In this document: positions 11,625 to 22,625 of the stretch, piece by piece
Position numbering within the stretch: the stretch's first letter is position 1
Layout of the letters: each line of letters begins with the position of its first letter
The notes under the pieces: model-generated
What the model was told of the DNA's origin: nothing
The model's database searches: none
Seen by the model: the letters and a program-made list of their open reading frames with translations, nothing else
Translations under genes and position numbers: made by a program
Assembly (NCBI RefSeq): GCF_004664715.2
Contig: NC_051083.1
Span: 93,711,920-93,775,919 of the forward strand
Source: Peromyscus leucopus
Lineage: Eukaryota; Chordata; Mammalia; Rodentia; Cricetidae
Length of the DNA: 64,000 nt
Reading direction: 5' to 3'

Positions 11625-11930
11625 AAATAGCCAGCATTTATTAAGCATTTCCTTGGAACCAGGCACCTCACTTGTACTCTTCATAATAACCCCATGGAAT
11701 GCATACTTTTTTTTGTTTTTTTGTTTTCTTTTCCAGAACTGAGGACTGAACCCAAGGCCTTGTGCTTGCTAGGCAAGCGCTCTACCACTGAGCTAAATCC
11801 CCAACTCCTGGAATGCATACTTTAGTAACATAATTTAGTAACAATAATAATAGGGAATGTTATTCCCACTCTACCCATTTCACAGATGATCAAAAGGAAG
11901 CTGGACAAGTCAGTCGGTCTTGGAAGGTAT
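11625..11930 (+). mobile_element. MIR SINE, split by an ID insertion
   Basis: The left part (GCCAGCATTTATTAAGCATT, then ACCAGGCACCTCACTTGTAC) stops at 11709. The right part resumes after 11823 with CATTTCACAGATGATCAAA. The interruption is the antisense ID element with a clean target-site duplication. Confidence 0.75.
11710..11808 (-). mobile_element. ID SINE, antisense, with 15-bp target-site duplication
   Basis: Read on the minus strand it shows GGGGATTTAGCTCAGTGGTAG, AGCGCTTGCCTAGCAAGC and an A-rich tail. The flanks repeat TGGAATGCATACTTT exactly at 11695-11709 and 11809-11823, which fixes the insertion boundaries. The intact duplication argues for a fairly recent retrotransposition into an old MIR. 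Confidence 0.92.
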
Positions 11931-12509
11931 AACTCAGCTATCTTCCATTGCTGAGGTTCTGGGGACTTGTTCTTTCTTCCTGGTTCTAGGCCTGCCTCCA
12001 TGGGTCCAAGGTTTTCTGTAACACCAACTGCCTACAAGGGTGCACCCTCCACCATGGAGACTCTGAACCAGTCTGTAACAGGAGCACTCAGCTTGTCCTC
12101 TCACTGTGTTAAAGAAATGGCAGAGGGGAGAGATGGGATTATAAACTCAGATGCCCACATGGCCAAGTCTTAAAGAGTCAATGTACTCATTAGGGGGAGA
12201 TCAGATATAATGCCCAAGAAATGCTCTCTTTCCCTTTTTAATTGTTCTTTTAATAAAAACAGCCCAGGAGTTTAAGTACACTATTAAATAGAGACTGACA
12301 CTTCACCCTATAATGAGGCTACGGAAGGAATAGGGGGCACTGGGGTGTCCCAGAAAGCCTCCCATCCAAAAGGGACACAACTACTTAGTTCCAGCAAATT
12401 GTTATTTGGTGTATCCTTAAAACACCGAGTTACCAGTAGGATTTTTTTTTTTTTTTCGAGAGAAGTCAAAAATCTGGACGCTCATGTGAGATCTGAGGAT
12501 TTTTACATT

Positions 12510-12549
12510 TTAAAATAATGTTTATTTATTGATTTGTGAGCCAGCATGC

Positions 12550-12610
<61 letters not shown>

Positions 12611-12722
12611 CAGTTTGGGGGGGTTAGTGCTCTCCTTCCATTGTGTGGGTTCCAGGGATCAAACTCAGGTCACCAGGCTTGGCAGCAAGTAATGTTACCT
12701 GCTGATCCATCTTGCCAGGACA
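12510..12722 (-). mobile_element. B3/B2-family SINE, antisense, containing a (TG)n tract
   Basis: The antisense body CCAGGGATCAAACTCAGGTCA, CCAGGCTTGGCAGCAAGTA and TGCTGATCCATCTTGCCAGG is typical of the B3 arm of the B2 family. The dinucleotide array has grown on its 3' part. Confidence 0.8.
12552..12607. repeat. Dinucleotide microsatellite (GT)n
   Basis: Fifty-six bases of uninterrupted GT, likely polymorphic. Confidence 0.98.
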
Positions 12723-12760
12723 ATTTTTATATATCAATAATTAAAAAAATATATTATCAA

Positions 12761-12950
12761 GGGGCTGGAGAAATGGCTCAGAGGTTAGGAGCACTTGTTG
12801 CTCTTGCATAAGACGTAGGTTCAATTCCAAGAATCCATAGTGGCTGGCTCACAACTATCTGTAACTCCAGTTCCAGGGAATCCAACACCCTCTTTTGGCC
12901 TTTGTGGGCAATGCACATACATTGTACACATACACACAAATATATGCTCA
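12761..12950 (+). mobile_element. B2 SINE
   Basis: GGGGCTGGAGAAATGGCTCAG, GGTTCAATTCCAAGAATCC (B-box region) and ACACCCTCTTTTGGCCTTTG are in B2 order, ending in a CA-rich 3' part. Confidence 0.92.
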
Positions 12951-13130
12951 CATTGTTTGTTCTGATCTTTTTTGTTGTTGTTGTTCTTTGGAGGAAGGGG
13001 TCTAGAGAGAGGGAGAAAAACATAAGGTTGGGTGGTTAGAGAGGTAGGAAGGACTTGAGAGGAGCTGGGGAGGGGAAAATATGATTAAAGTATATTGAAT
13101 GTAAAAGTTTTTAAATAAGAAAATAGCCGG

Positions 13131-13322
13131 GGGCTGGAGAGATGGCTAAGAGGTTAAGAGCACTGACTGCTCTTCCAGAGGTCCTGAGTTTAATTCCCAG
13201 CAACCACATGGTGGCTCACAACCATCTGTAATGAGATCTGGTGCCCTCTTCTGGCCTGCAGACATACATGCCGTATACATAATAAATAAATAAATCTTAA
13301 AAAAAGAAAAAGAAAAAGAAAA
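13131..13322 (+). mobile_element. B2 SINE inserted in the 5' end of a B1
   Basis: A well-preserved B2: GGGCTGGAGAGATGGCT head, GAGCACTGACTGCTCTTCCAG, TGGTGCCCTCTTCTGGCC and an AATAAATAAATAAATCTT tail. The 14 bases AAGAAAATAGCYGG occur at 13117-13130 and 13316-13329, with one C/T difference. That duplication includes the first bases of the neighbouring B1, so the B2 landed inside the B1 head. Confidence 0.93.
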
Positions 13323-13325
13323 TAG

Positions 13326-13485
13326 CTGGGCGGTGGTGGCGCATGCCTTTAATCCCAGCACTCGGGAGGCAGAGGCAGGCAGATCTCTGTGAGTTCAAGG
13401 CCAGCCTGGTCTACAGAGTGAGTTCCAGGAAAGGTGCAAAGCTACACAGAGAAACCCTGTCTCGAAAAACCAAAAAGAAAGAAAG
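13326..13485 (+). mobile_element. B1 SINE, young cricetid type
   Basis: CTGGGCGGTGGTGGCGCATG, CCCAGCACTCGGGAGGCAG and GGAAAGGTGCAAAGCTACAC are nearly intact. The last block is the right-half variant I associate with cricetid rodents. Its first few bases lie on the other side of the B2 insertion. Confidence 0.95.
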
Positions 13486-16440
13486 AAAATAATTTAAAAG
13501 CCATTGAAAACACGGGGCAAACCTAACAAAGCTCTCCTGCTTACCTGAGTGAACTTTAAATAAAGTAACTGGAGTCTCATTTTACCCAATATATAAAATA
13601 GGTTTAAAGCAATACCTGTTTCAGAAGATAATTATGAGAACAAGCTGAGGACAGATAACTGGGATACCTGTCACATATAAGTGACTAATATATGGTAACT
13701 ATTTAGATGATTATTATTCCTAGGATTTTCAACATATAATCTAAAGATAAACTATTTCTAACTGACTGAAAGGGAAGTCTTTACCCTTCAGCTCTCGATA
13801 GCCCCAATGCTATAACAAGGCAGTTTAGCTCCTACTTGCAGACGAAAGATACTAAACACACTTAGACACCTGAATAGCATATTAGAAAGTCAGTCCAAGG
13901 CTAAGGAGGGACTGAAAAGGCCTGTAAAAATGATTCAAGTGGAATTCAGGGGGAGATTGAGGCCATACTTTATATCCACTCTACCTCTGGTTTGGTTCTT
14001 ACTGGAGATGCCCAAGGTTTTCAACAAAGCTGTAGGCTGCTAAAGCAAATCTCTTCTTCGTCTTTTTCTTCTGTTCACTCCTGTCTGCTGTGCCTCTGTC
14101 CCCTCCTTCATCTCTCCTCTCCTTTCCCTCCTCTCTTCTTCTCCCCACCTCCTCATTTCAGGCCTTGGCTCTCACCCTGGCTGCACATAGGAATTGCCTA
14201 AGGAAGTTTGTAAAAACTACTCATGTAGGGGCCTGTCCTACAGGGATTCTGTGACCCCCCCCCCAACACACATACAATCATAATCCAAATTCATATCCTA
14301 GTATGTACATGCCTACACCTTCCCAAGAACTCCATATGGCCCTAGAGGGTAATGTGTGGGGTGCCATAGGAAAGAGCTGTGTTTCTAAGCCCTCTTGGCC
14401 ATTTCACATCATGTTTTATTGGTCACACACACATACAAGCTTTCTTACCTCTCTGAGCCTTGGTCTCCTCACCCATCCCACAGGAGTGGTTTCCTCCGGG
14501 GTTTGTGAGGATGTGGTGAATCACTACATCGTGTATAAGAGCTGTTTGAGGAAGCCCAGCCCCCTCTCCACAAGGGAGGGCCTGTTATTACAAGGTTAAA
14601 GAAGGGTGTGGGTGGGGAGGCAACAGAGGCAGCAGGGAACAGCATTACACGTGGAGAGAAGGCCGTGCACGTTAACAATGCAGCTCACAAATGAGAGCAA
14701 ATTAATACTGGGCCCAGGGAGAACAGAACATTCCCACCACAGGGGCAAAGCACCTATTGGAGCTGCTAGGCCTTGACAGGGAGAAGGAAGCAGGATCTCA
14801 GAGGGAAGAAGAAGAGGGCCAAGGGAGGGGGATTTCCAGTGCTGGGGAGCTTATCTGGCTGGAAGCAGAAGATAAGGTGTCAGCTACCAAGGAGGGAAGG
14901 ATAGGAGGAGGGAAAAGGCTGAGCAGGGGGAGCTCCCCACCTAGACCTGGGGAGCAAGTGGGAACATCTGACAGCCCCTGCGGAGGGCAGCAGTGTGGCG
15001 AGGTAGTCGTAACACAGAGGCATATTCCTCCAACATCAACATACTTGCCTTCATCCTCTAGCAACTAGCTCCCAATCACCAAGCAGAGGGTCGCCAACGC
15101 AGGAGCCGCAAACTACATAACCAGTCCCCTCCTGCCACCATGGCTCCCTTCTTTCTCTCTAGTCTGTAAACCAATCAGGTGCACTGACTAGGAGGCAGAG
15201 AGGCAAGCATCCCTCAGCTCAGAAAAGACCTGACAAATCTTCAGTTCAGTCAGGATGAGCAGCTCCGAGAATCAGAACAGGGTTGTGGAGAGGAGAGATT
15301 GGGTCAGAAGCCAGTGGGTAGTGCTAGGAAGTGGGGGCACCAGGAGGCCTTTGGGGGAGCAGCTATTTACCAATCACTAAAGAAGGAATGTAAGATTTTA
15401 ACAGGTAAGATGGTGGTACAGGTGTTTCCCAGGGGAATGTCAGCCCTGATCCTCCATTAGTGGAATCAGTCCTAGAGGGTCTAGGATTCTCAGGCAGATA
15501 ACTACCTCTGGAAATCCAAGGAGTCCTTTTTTTCTGCTTTCCTTCCATAATAAAGGTACATTAGTGCCTATGCCGTTCAGTAGCAGTATCAGGTCCATGT
15601 CCATAATGCCAACCCTTTGTCTAACTCCCCTGCATGAATACCGCTAATGTACCTGCTGCCCTGTGATCAGGACCTACTCTTACAAGAACAGCAGTTCCAA
15701 TGTCAGAGGACTTAGAGTCTGTGTTCATTTAAATAGGAAGGAACCACGGAATCAGCTAACTCAGCATTCTCATTTAATGTGTGGGGAAACTGAGGTGTAG
15801 AAAAGGGAAGTGTAAGGCCACATACATCTAATTGCTGCCAGAGCTGAGGAGAACAGCAAGCTGTCTCTATTCACAGCCCAGGATGTTTTCTCTTTGCTTC
15901 TTTGCTACTATCCCAAGTCTTCATTATATTTGAGCAAAAATGCCAGAATATCTTCAGGGCCAGCCTTACACATAGGTAAACATCATGTGATCAAAGGTAT
16001 CTCCTTCATTGCCTGTCACTGTGCCTGAGACTTTACCCTCATGATTCATTCCTTTGGATCTGGAGGCTTTCTGCTCTTTGGGGATAGAGTATAAACAAGG
16101 GAGTCGGGGAGTGTTGTTGACACTTGCTGAGAGAAAGGCATTGTAAATTCGAGCCAAGCTATAGGTTCCCAGAGAGTGGCAACTGGTCTAGGGAGACGAT
16201 ACAGGCCAGCCAGAGCAAGCATCTGAACCTGGGGCTTAGACCACCGTGGCGGGGCACGGAAAGAGTATTTGATTATGAATGCACCCAAAGCAACCCTCAA
16301 GCCGTAAACGTGGACACTCGGGAAGCTTTCCCCCTCCCAGAAATCTACTGTGACCCAGGAAGCTTGAGTCACTGCTGGCTAGAGAGAAGGATGTGAGGAT
16401 GAAGGATAACATCAGGCTGTCTGGAGTGGCGGCAGGCGCA
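13486..16440. other. Mostly unique non-coding sequence
   Basis: I could not support an exon on either strand. A MIR-like patch is visible at about 15730-15850 (CTCATTTAATGTGTGGGGAAACTGAGG). The 14.6-15.1 kb part is purine-rich with several chance frames. Confidence 0.45.
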
Positions 16441-16441
16441 C

Positions 16442-16774
16442 TTTATTAAGAGAAGCAGCCTGGGCGAGATGGATGTGACAAGGGAATGTATGAAGACATT
16501 CAGAAGAGCCCCAGCCACAAGAGGGATGGACTCTACAGCTGCCAGGGAAGGCTGGGTGTGGGATGTGTCTGTTCCGTGTCTTCCCTAGGGACCTACTTGC
16601 TGCAGGTGCCCTGGCTTGAGGCCAAAGTGCTTGCTCTTCTTCCCTTTGGCTTTCTTTCTAGTTCTCCAGAGCTGTTGAGGGCAGCTCTGGGCTTGGCTTC
16701 GCTTCCTAGGTACCTGAGCCTTCGACCAGTCTTCTATCACCTCTAGCATTCTTAGAGCCAATCTTGATGACAAT
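16442..16774 (-). other. Candidate minus-strand terminal exon with poly(A) signal
   Basis: Read on the minus strand, a pyrimidine-rich acceptor ending CTTCCTGTCAG stops at 16775. An open frame then runs to a TAG at 16585-16587, with its first ATG at 16747-16749 (54 codons, basic C-terminal part with a KKAKGKKSKH motif). An AATAAA lies at 16442-16447, about 140 bases past the stop. I recognise no family. It could be the last exon of an antisense transcript, a retrocopy fragment or chance. No upstream partner exon was found. Confidence 0.25.
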
Positions 16775-16939
16775 CTGACAGGAAGTGAGACTGGAAGGGA
16801 AGAAGCTAGCAGATGTGCCTAGAAACTGGTTTTGCCCACCAGGACCCGTGTTTCCTTAAAGTGTGTTTGCTTCGAGTAGTTGGGAGTAAAAGTGAGCACA
16901 TCTGGAACTCTGGAGATGTGTCTTGAAGATACAGTAGCA

Positions 16940-17335
16940 TGGCAGACATACTGTAGTCCCTTGTTCCCTTGGGTTCTGCATTCTCCAATTCAACCAACTG
17001 TAAATCAAAATAGTCCAAAGAATAAAATTATCTTGCTTCTTTTGCAAAAAAAAAAAAAGAAAAAGAAATTCTAAAGAGAATTATGTTTGTGTTAAATTTT
17101 ATTTCTTGTCATTATTCACTAACCAATATGGTATGACAACTACTTACATAACTTTTATATTGTATTGGATTTTTAAGTAATCTAGAGGTGATTTAAAGTA
17201 TACATGAGGATGTGCATAGATTATATGCAAATACTGTGCTATTTTAAATAAGGGAGATGAGCATCCTTATATCTTGGCATCTGTTGGGATCCTGAAACCT
17301 TCCCTGTAGATACCAAGGAACAATTGTGTTGTATT
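16940..17335 (-). mobile_element. Tigger-like DNA transposon remnant
   Basis: The block TTTAAGTAATCTAGAGGTGA, GGATGTGCATAGATTATATG, CAAATACTGTGCTATTTTA and ATGAGCATCCTTATATCTTGG is the reverse complement of the element at 57075-57450. It matches the recalled end of TcMar-Tigger non-autonomous elements. A 13-base poly(A) run occurs at 17046. Confidence 0.7.
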
Positions 17336-17869
17336 TAGATTGTAGAGATATTTGGGTGGTCCATAATATGAGCTAAACAAGTGAAAGACCCTCCCAAAGT
17401 TTCTACTAGTTCTGTTGCAAGTCTCAGCTACTTGGGCAGAACACAGAACCCCAGCTAATAGCAAAAGTAAACCTTCATGCTCTGGACCACCATTTGCTTG
17501 CTGTCTGCCATGAGCTCTGTGCTTTTCTGAACAGAATGTGTCTTGGGGGCCTCAAGAGGTTTCAACCCAGACACTTGCAATCCTGGGACTGGATAATCTC
17601 ATGGGAGGAGGAGGAGGCTGCTATTGCCATTACAGATCCAGAGCCCAGACAGTTCTGCTGGTTCCATTCAAGTCCCCAAAACAATCTCCCCTATTTAAGG
17701 CCAAGTCATTACTAACCGCTGAGGGAGGATGCCATTTTACAGAGCAAGACTGCCTAGGTGCAGGCTCAGTAGTTCTGGAAAGATGAAATTCAGTGCAATC
17801 AATCTTGGAGAGGCAGCCAGGATTTCTTTTCAGCTTTACTTCCCAGTAGCCCCCTCCCATCTAGGAGAC
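17336..17869. other. Non-coding, nothing recognised
   Basis: No conserved frame, RNA gene or clear repeat. Confidence 0.4.
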
Positions 17870-18070
17870 AGACTAATCCCTGACATTTGTCTAGTGGCTT
17901 TATACTTTTCAAAGCTCCTTCACATCCATTACCTCCCTCCAGCATCACAAACACCCCCAGAAAGCTGGACTGGAAGGTGTTATTATCCCTGTTTGACCAA
18001 CAAGAAAACTGAGGTCCCAAAGGGATACATGACTCATGCAGGGTCACACAGCCATTTAGTCAAAGAACTG
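17870..18070 (+). mobile_element. MIR SINE
   Basis: TCCTTCACATCCATTACCTC, TGTTATTATCCCTGTTTGAC, AAGAAAACTGAGGTCCCAAAG and AGGGTCACACAGCCA are consecutive MIR core blocks. Confidence 0.9.
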
Positions 18071-18144
18071 GGGCTTTAAATGCTTCCTAACTTCCAGTCT
18101 CGTGATCTCTCTGCCTTGCAAGGCAGACTCTCCTACAAGACTAT

Positions 18145-18215
18145 GGAAGTGTGCTCCTAGCACAGTACCCAGCACACAAAGATGCTAATAAATATTTGCT
18201 GCATGAATGACTGAG
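18145..18215 (+). mobile_element. L2/MIR-type 3' terminus
   Basis: CCTAGCACAGTACCCAGCACA followed by AATAAATATTTGCTGCATGAA is the usual L2 3' terminal motif set. Confidence 0.7.
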
Positions 18216-18277
18216 TGGATAAGCAACCGAGGAAGGAAGGGAGAAACTTAAGTTCTACAATGGTTCCTCTTCTTATT

Positions 18278-18405
18278 TTTGTTGTTTTGAAAAATGGTCT
18301 CACCATGTCACCAGGCTGTTCTTGAATTCCTGGTCTCAAGTGATCCTTTATACTCAGCTTCCCAAATCTCTGAGGCTATAGATAAGGCCAACCACACACA
18401 GCTCT
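18278..18405 (-). mobile_element. B1/Alu-like SINE, antisense (old)
   Basis: TGGTCTCACCATGTCACCAGG, TTGAATTCCTGGTCTCAAGTG and TCAGCTTCCCAAATCTCTGAG follow antisense B1 order with heavy decay. Confidence 0.75.
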
Positions 18406-18910
18406 ACTGACCTCTTTAAGTGATTAAAATAAGACAAGTATGTTATGTTATCTGATCATTTTGACCAGGAAGGAAGGAGTACACGATCTTTCCCAATTCA
18501 CCAATGTCAACGCCAAAGAAAGGCCAAGTGTGACCTGATACCCATGGGGAGCCAATGAGGCTTAATCTCCTAACAAAGCCACCTTCTATTCATCCTTCAC
18601 AGAGTACCAGGTTCCATGGGCCCTCAATCCAGTAGCAGGAAGGAGTTAGAATCAGCCCCCACTGCAAGATCCTCCCCAAATTGTCTCTAGGAGCTTCTCT
18701 CTGCTCCCCCATCAATGGTTCTCTGAAGCTCTACTGTGAGGGTTACCTGGGAACACTGGCTGTTCTGGTGCAGGATCCTCGACGAATCCCTAGCATAACC
18801 CAGACTTCAGAGAAGACCAGCTGGATCCAGACATTCCCCTCCCCCTTGTCTGTCTCCCATAGAGCCTGGCACATAGTAGGTACCTAACAAATGTTAAGAA
18901 AAGAACTGTC

Positions 18911-19050
18911 GCCGGGCAGTGTGCACGCCTTTAATCCCAGCAGAGGCAGGCAGATCTCTGTGAGTTTGAGGTCAGCCTGGTCTACAGTACGAGTTCAAGG
19001 AAAGGCCTCCAAAGCTACACAGAGAAACCCAGTCTCAATAACCCAAATGA
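18911..19050 (+). mobile_element. B1 SINE, cricetid type
   Basis: GCCGGGCAGTGTGCACGCCTT leads into GGCAGATCTCTGTGAGTTTG and a right half with CCAAAGCTACACAGAGAAACC. A small internal deletion removes part of the GGGAGGC block. Confidence 0.92.
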
Positions 19051-19559
19051 AAAAAATGAACTGTCTGTGCTAACGAAGGATGCGTGGGCTTGCCATTTGT
19101 CCTTCCTTACCCTAGTCCAGTTAGAAAAATGGAGAAAGGAGAGGTAAAGACACTGGATTTCAAACGCTACTTTGCAGTAATACAAAGTGGAGTTTGTGTC
19201 ACGTACCCCCTCATTTAAGATCTCTGTGGTTTCTAACCTTGGCCCTACCAGTTCATGTCTCCTGAATCTCAGGGGGCATTTGTTTTGCTCCCCCTCCCCC
19301 GCATCAGTTTTGTTTTCTGTACAATAAAGAGGGCGCTGGAATGAGAAAATGAATGCAAAGTAGTGGCCAGCCTAGCTAAGCAGCAGCTGGATTATCCACA
19401 CACCTCTGTTCCCAGAGGGAGGGGTCCCCCAGGGGCACCAGACTGCTCCTGAGGCCAGAATCCAGATGGAAAAGAAGGGCTGAGGCTGTGTTTACCAGCT
19501 CTGTGCTTAGTTCATCACCCCAGCCTCTGCTCTGGGGCCGAGCCAGTCGCCTCCTTCTT

Positions 19560-20300
19560 TAAGATTCTGGTCACAGCAGGGGCTGGGTTTCTAAGGCAGG
19601 CGTGATCTTTCTCTTCCTACAGACGCTGCTGCTGCTAGTGTCTGCGCTGGGCACAGGCAGGGGCAGCGCACGGGAGAGAGAGAGACAGCGGGCGGGCGGG
19701 TTCCCGCTCCACAGCCAAGCAGCCAGGGCCTGGAGAGGGTCCGCGACAGTAAGTACTGCGCCCCAGCAGCCAGGCTAGGGCTCACCTGGGAAAGGGTTAT
19801 GTAGCCGGGAGCATGTGGGGTTATGAGGTCCGCAGAGATTGCTAGGGTCCTCATTGGCACCTTAGAGTGACTTGGGGGAGGCTCTGGCATGTGCCCCTTC
19901 CTTCTGGGCGCGCCCCCTTTCTATCTTCCCTGGGAGGGGGGCAGAGGATGTACAAAGTTGGCGCTTTGGGGGGTGATATGCCTCTCCATCCCCCACCTCA
20001 AGCCCCCAAGGATTCCTTCTAGTTGCCAAGAGGCCCTCGGGTCGGTTTGCTGTGCCACGGACCAGGAAATTGCAAGGCAAGATGCATGCGGGGCAGAGGT
20101 TTGGATGCCGATGGCAAAGTGGCAGCAGGAGCGGGAAGTTTTCCTGCTGAGGGTGGGGGGCGGGGAGCGGGGAGCGAAGAGGGTGAAGAGAGGCTAAAAG
20201 AGCAGAAAGCTGGAGGGGAGGGCAGAGCTTCTAGGTGTTGGAACTCAAGCCCCCTGCCAGTAGCCAGATCCTCCAGGATCCTCTCCAGGTGAGAGCTTTG
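19560..20300 (+). promoter_or_regulatory. Frmpd3: CpG-rich promoter-like block, probable Frmpd3 5' region
   Basis: CpG dinucleotides, scarce elsewhere in the window, cluster here: GCGGGCGGGCGGG at 19689, GGTCCGCGACAG near 19738, GGGCGCGCCCCC at 19907-19918 and GCGGGGAGCGGGGAGCG near 20160. No TATA box is evident, as expected for a CpG promoter. The block is repeat-free and lies upstream of the coding exons on the same strand. Strand and ownership are inferred from the splice-bounded exon inside it. No transcription start can be placed from sequence alone. Confidence 0.55.
19623..19748 (+). other. Frmpd3: Candidate 5' untranslated exon of Frmpd3
   Basis: A pyrimidine tract ending TTCTCTTCCTACAG closes at 19622 and a consensus donor GTAAGT starts at 19749, enclosing 126 CpG-rich bases. 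The segment holds no ATG on the + strand. Joined to the coding exon at 37331, the frame of the 37338 ATG meets an upstream TAG at the CTGCTAG near 19635-19637, so translation would have to start in the next exon. It could instead be a first exon whose apparent acceptor is fortuitous, or part of another transcript. Confidence 0.45.
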
Positions 20301-20734
20301 GTCCCCAGCCAGCAGCTGCGAGTTCAGTGGGGAAAGATCTGGGCTTCTAGCCCCCCTCCTCTGTTTCCCAGGCATAGTGGCTAGGTTGCACTCCCGGGGA
20401 TCTTTGAAGGTGGGGGAGGGTGCACAGAGGATGCTGATTGCTTTGTGAGGAGGAGACAGCTGAGACCTCAGTGTTCTCCTAGCAGAGTCAGGCTGAGGAA
20501 CATGACCACTGTACCCACCTGGCGGTATGGTATGTTATTTACAGACATTTCACCCATTAGCAAGTGAGAATAGGCAGGAACATACCTGTCACTATTTTCT
20601 CTCGATTGTGTAAAATTCAGAGGGTGTCAGGCCTGAGATCACAAAGACCTGTCTCCCCTCTGTTTTTCCATTCTCAGCTACATAGGTTAGATTCACTAAG
20701 CTCTCAACCTCTCAGTAATAATGTCATATGCAAT

Positions 20735-20965
20735 AATAACAACACTAGCTGTCATTTGTTTGGAACTTGCTATATGCCATGCACAGTTCTAAGTACTTTA
20801 CATGCACTATTTTTTCAATCGTCACAAAAATCCTGTAGGGTAAATACTAATATTATTCATATTTTACAAAAGAGGAAACTGAGGCATAGAGAGGCCTTCA
20901 AGGCCATGGCCCGGCAGCTAGTGAAAGGCAGAGCTAGGATTTCAATCCACTCTTTCTTCAAACAC
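20735..20965 (+). mobile_element. MIR SINE (nearly complete)
   Basis: TTGCTATATGCCATGCACAG, TAAGTACTTTACATGCACTA, AGAGGAAACTGAGGCATAGAG and CAGAGCTAGGATTTCAATCC give the full MIR order. A 151-codon chance frame crosses it. Confidence 0.92.
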
Positions 20966-21214
20966 ATCCTCATTGGTACCTACTGGAAATATGGTGACAA
21001 GCAGACTTTAATGAAGTAATTAAAAAGAAAAAAAAAAAGACAGGTTGATTTGCCTGTGGCGAAACTTATTTTAATTCTATAGTTCTGAAGTCAGGACCTC
21101 GTCCTAATGAATGGTGAATCAGTTTTTCAAATCTCCCCCAATTACAAACTGTGGAGAAAGACAAACAGCGGGCCAGAACAGCACAGCACATGCCATGACT
21201 CGATGGCCAATGAT

Positions 21215-21370
21215 AATAATAATTGCTAGTACAGCCTGTAAGTGAGCACTCATTTGCCAGCGTGTTTCATGTATTAAACCTTTGTATAGGTGTTTTCAAG
21301 TGAGTCCTATGACGAGTCTCACTTTATAAATAAAGGAATTGAGGCTTAAGAGTTAGGCTTCCAACCTAGA
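21215..21370 (+). mobile_element. MIR SINE fragment
   Basis: GTAAGTGAGCACTCATTTGCC, ATGTATTAAACCTTTGTATAG and AATAAAGGAATTGAGGCTTAA follow MIR order. Confidence 0.8.
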
Positions 21371-22329
21371 TCCAAGAACTCCAACCCCAGAGCGAGCTGT
21401 AACAACCCCTTGGCAGATCCGTGCATGAAAACAGGGATTTGTATTTACTGTAGTCCCCCAGCTGTTTGCCCAGAACTCTGCACTATCTTTCTCATTCCTC
21501 AGCTCCTCGTACACTAAAGATAGAATTGCATAGACTGGTGGAGAGCAGGCTTCCAGAAGAAACTAGAGTGTTCCGGATGGATTTGGGCTTTGTTGTTATA
21601 CTAAATGCCATGCCTGTAACATCAATAAGTTGTAATGCTTTATAGGTTTTATTAATTAAACAAGTGTCTGGTTTGCTGGCTTGGAGTTATTAATCCGATA
21701 TTATGGCTCTATCTGAGTACCTCTGTTAGGAGGTAATTTTTAAAGAATATTTGCAGTGATGGACAAAACTCTTTGTATCACCTAAGGAGGGGGGAGGGTC
21801 TTGTTTTGAAACTACAACTTTAGTAGCAGAAGCTGCAGCCTGTATATGCATAAGATTATTGTTGTGCCCCCTTCCCAGCATGATCCCTGTAAGCTGAAAT
21901 CTACATGTAACAAATCCCTTGAGGCTGTTCCTGGGTCATATCTAACCCTTCAATGGGGTCCTTTGTCATTTCCTACTATTTTCCCAGCCCATTAAGAGAA
22001 TAGCATTGAATAGACCCTCTTCAATATGGACAACATAGGGTGTGTGTGAGTTCCATGCCTTTGGTCTCTGGGACTAGGGCTGGGTCTTATTGAACCTGCT
22101 ATCAGCCTACCTTTCCTGCTGGTCCAGGAGGGGAGCCTTGCACGTGCACGAGAAGTTGGCTGCCAAGCCTGTGTTTGCAGGGCTCCGGCTCTCTGTGCTC
22201 TCCTCAGAGTCCATTGCATCACTTCATAAAGCTACATGAAAGGAGTCAGTGGGGAGCTGTGCTCAAATTAAAGCTTGACTTGAATTTATTCTGTAATTTC
22301 TTCCAACTGCAGTAACTTAAGTACCCAGA
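21371..22329. other. Intronic sequence, nothing recognised
   Basis: Unique-looking, with an AT-rich TTTTATTAATTAAAC patch near 21650. No repeat or exon was assigned. Confidence 0.4.
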
Positions 22330-22625
22330 GGTCTCCCTCTTTGCTGACTCTTCCCAACTATTCATTTGCTGTCACATTTGACATTCCTTTTCTGGAATGT
22401 CCTTCTCACCTTCACCACTCTGCAAGGGTAGGGGAGATCTGCTGGGAGATACCTTCTTCTGTGTTCCCACAGCATCCTCTGATGCCCTCTGTGCAGCCAG
22501 GTAACATGTAGTTTTGTATTTGTTTACATACCCATCTCCACATTAGGCTGGAGGTATAGGCTGGGTACATAGTAGATGTACAGTAGATTTTTTTGGGTGC
22601 ATATACAAATGAAGGAATGAGTTAA
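22330..22625 (+). mobile_element. L2 LINE 3' end fragment
   Basis: TTCCTTTTCTGGAATGTCCTT, a middle region with TTAGGCTGGAGGTATAGGCTG, and a terminal GGGTACATAGTAGATGTACAG then AATGAAGGAATGAG follow L2 3' order. Confidence 0.65.

Noticed and set aside
13131..13250. tRNA gene
   Set aside because: The A-box and B-box like motifs belong to the tRNA-derived head of a B2 SINE. The cloverleaf is not preserved and a SINE body and tail follow.
19889..20375. Overlapping open frames of 70-118 codons around the CpG block
   Set aside because: GC-rich sequence has few stops. The frames contradict each other on both strands and extend past the splice sites.
20564..21019. 151-codon open frame on the + strand after the CpG block
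   Set aside because: It is largely a MIR element translated in one frame.
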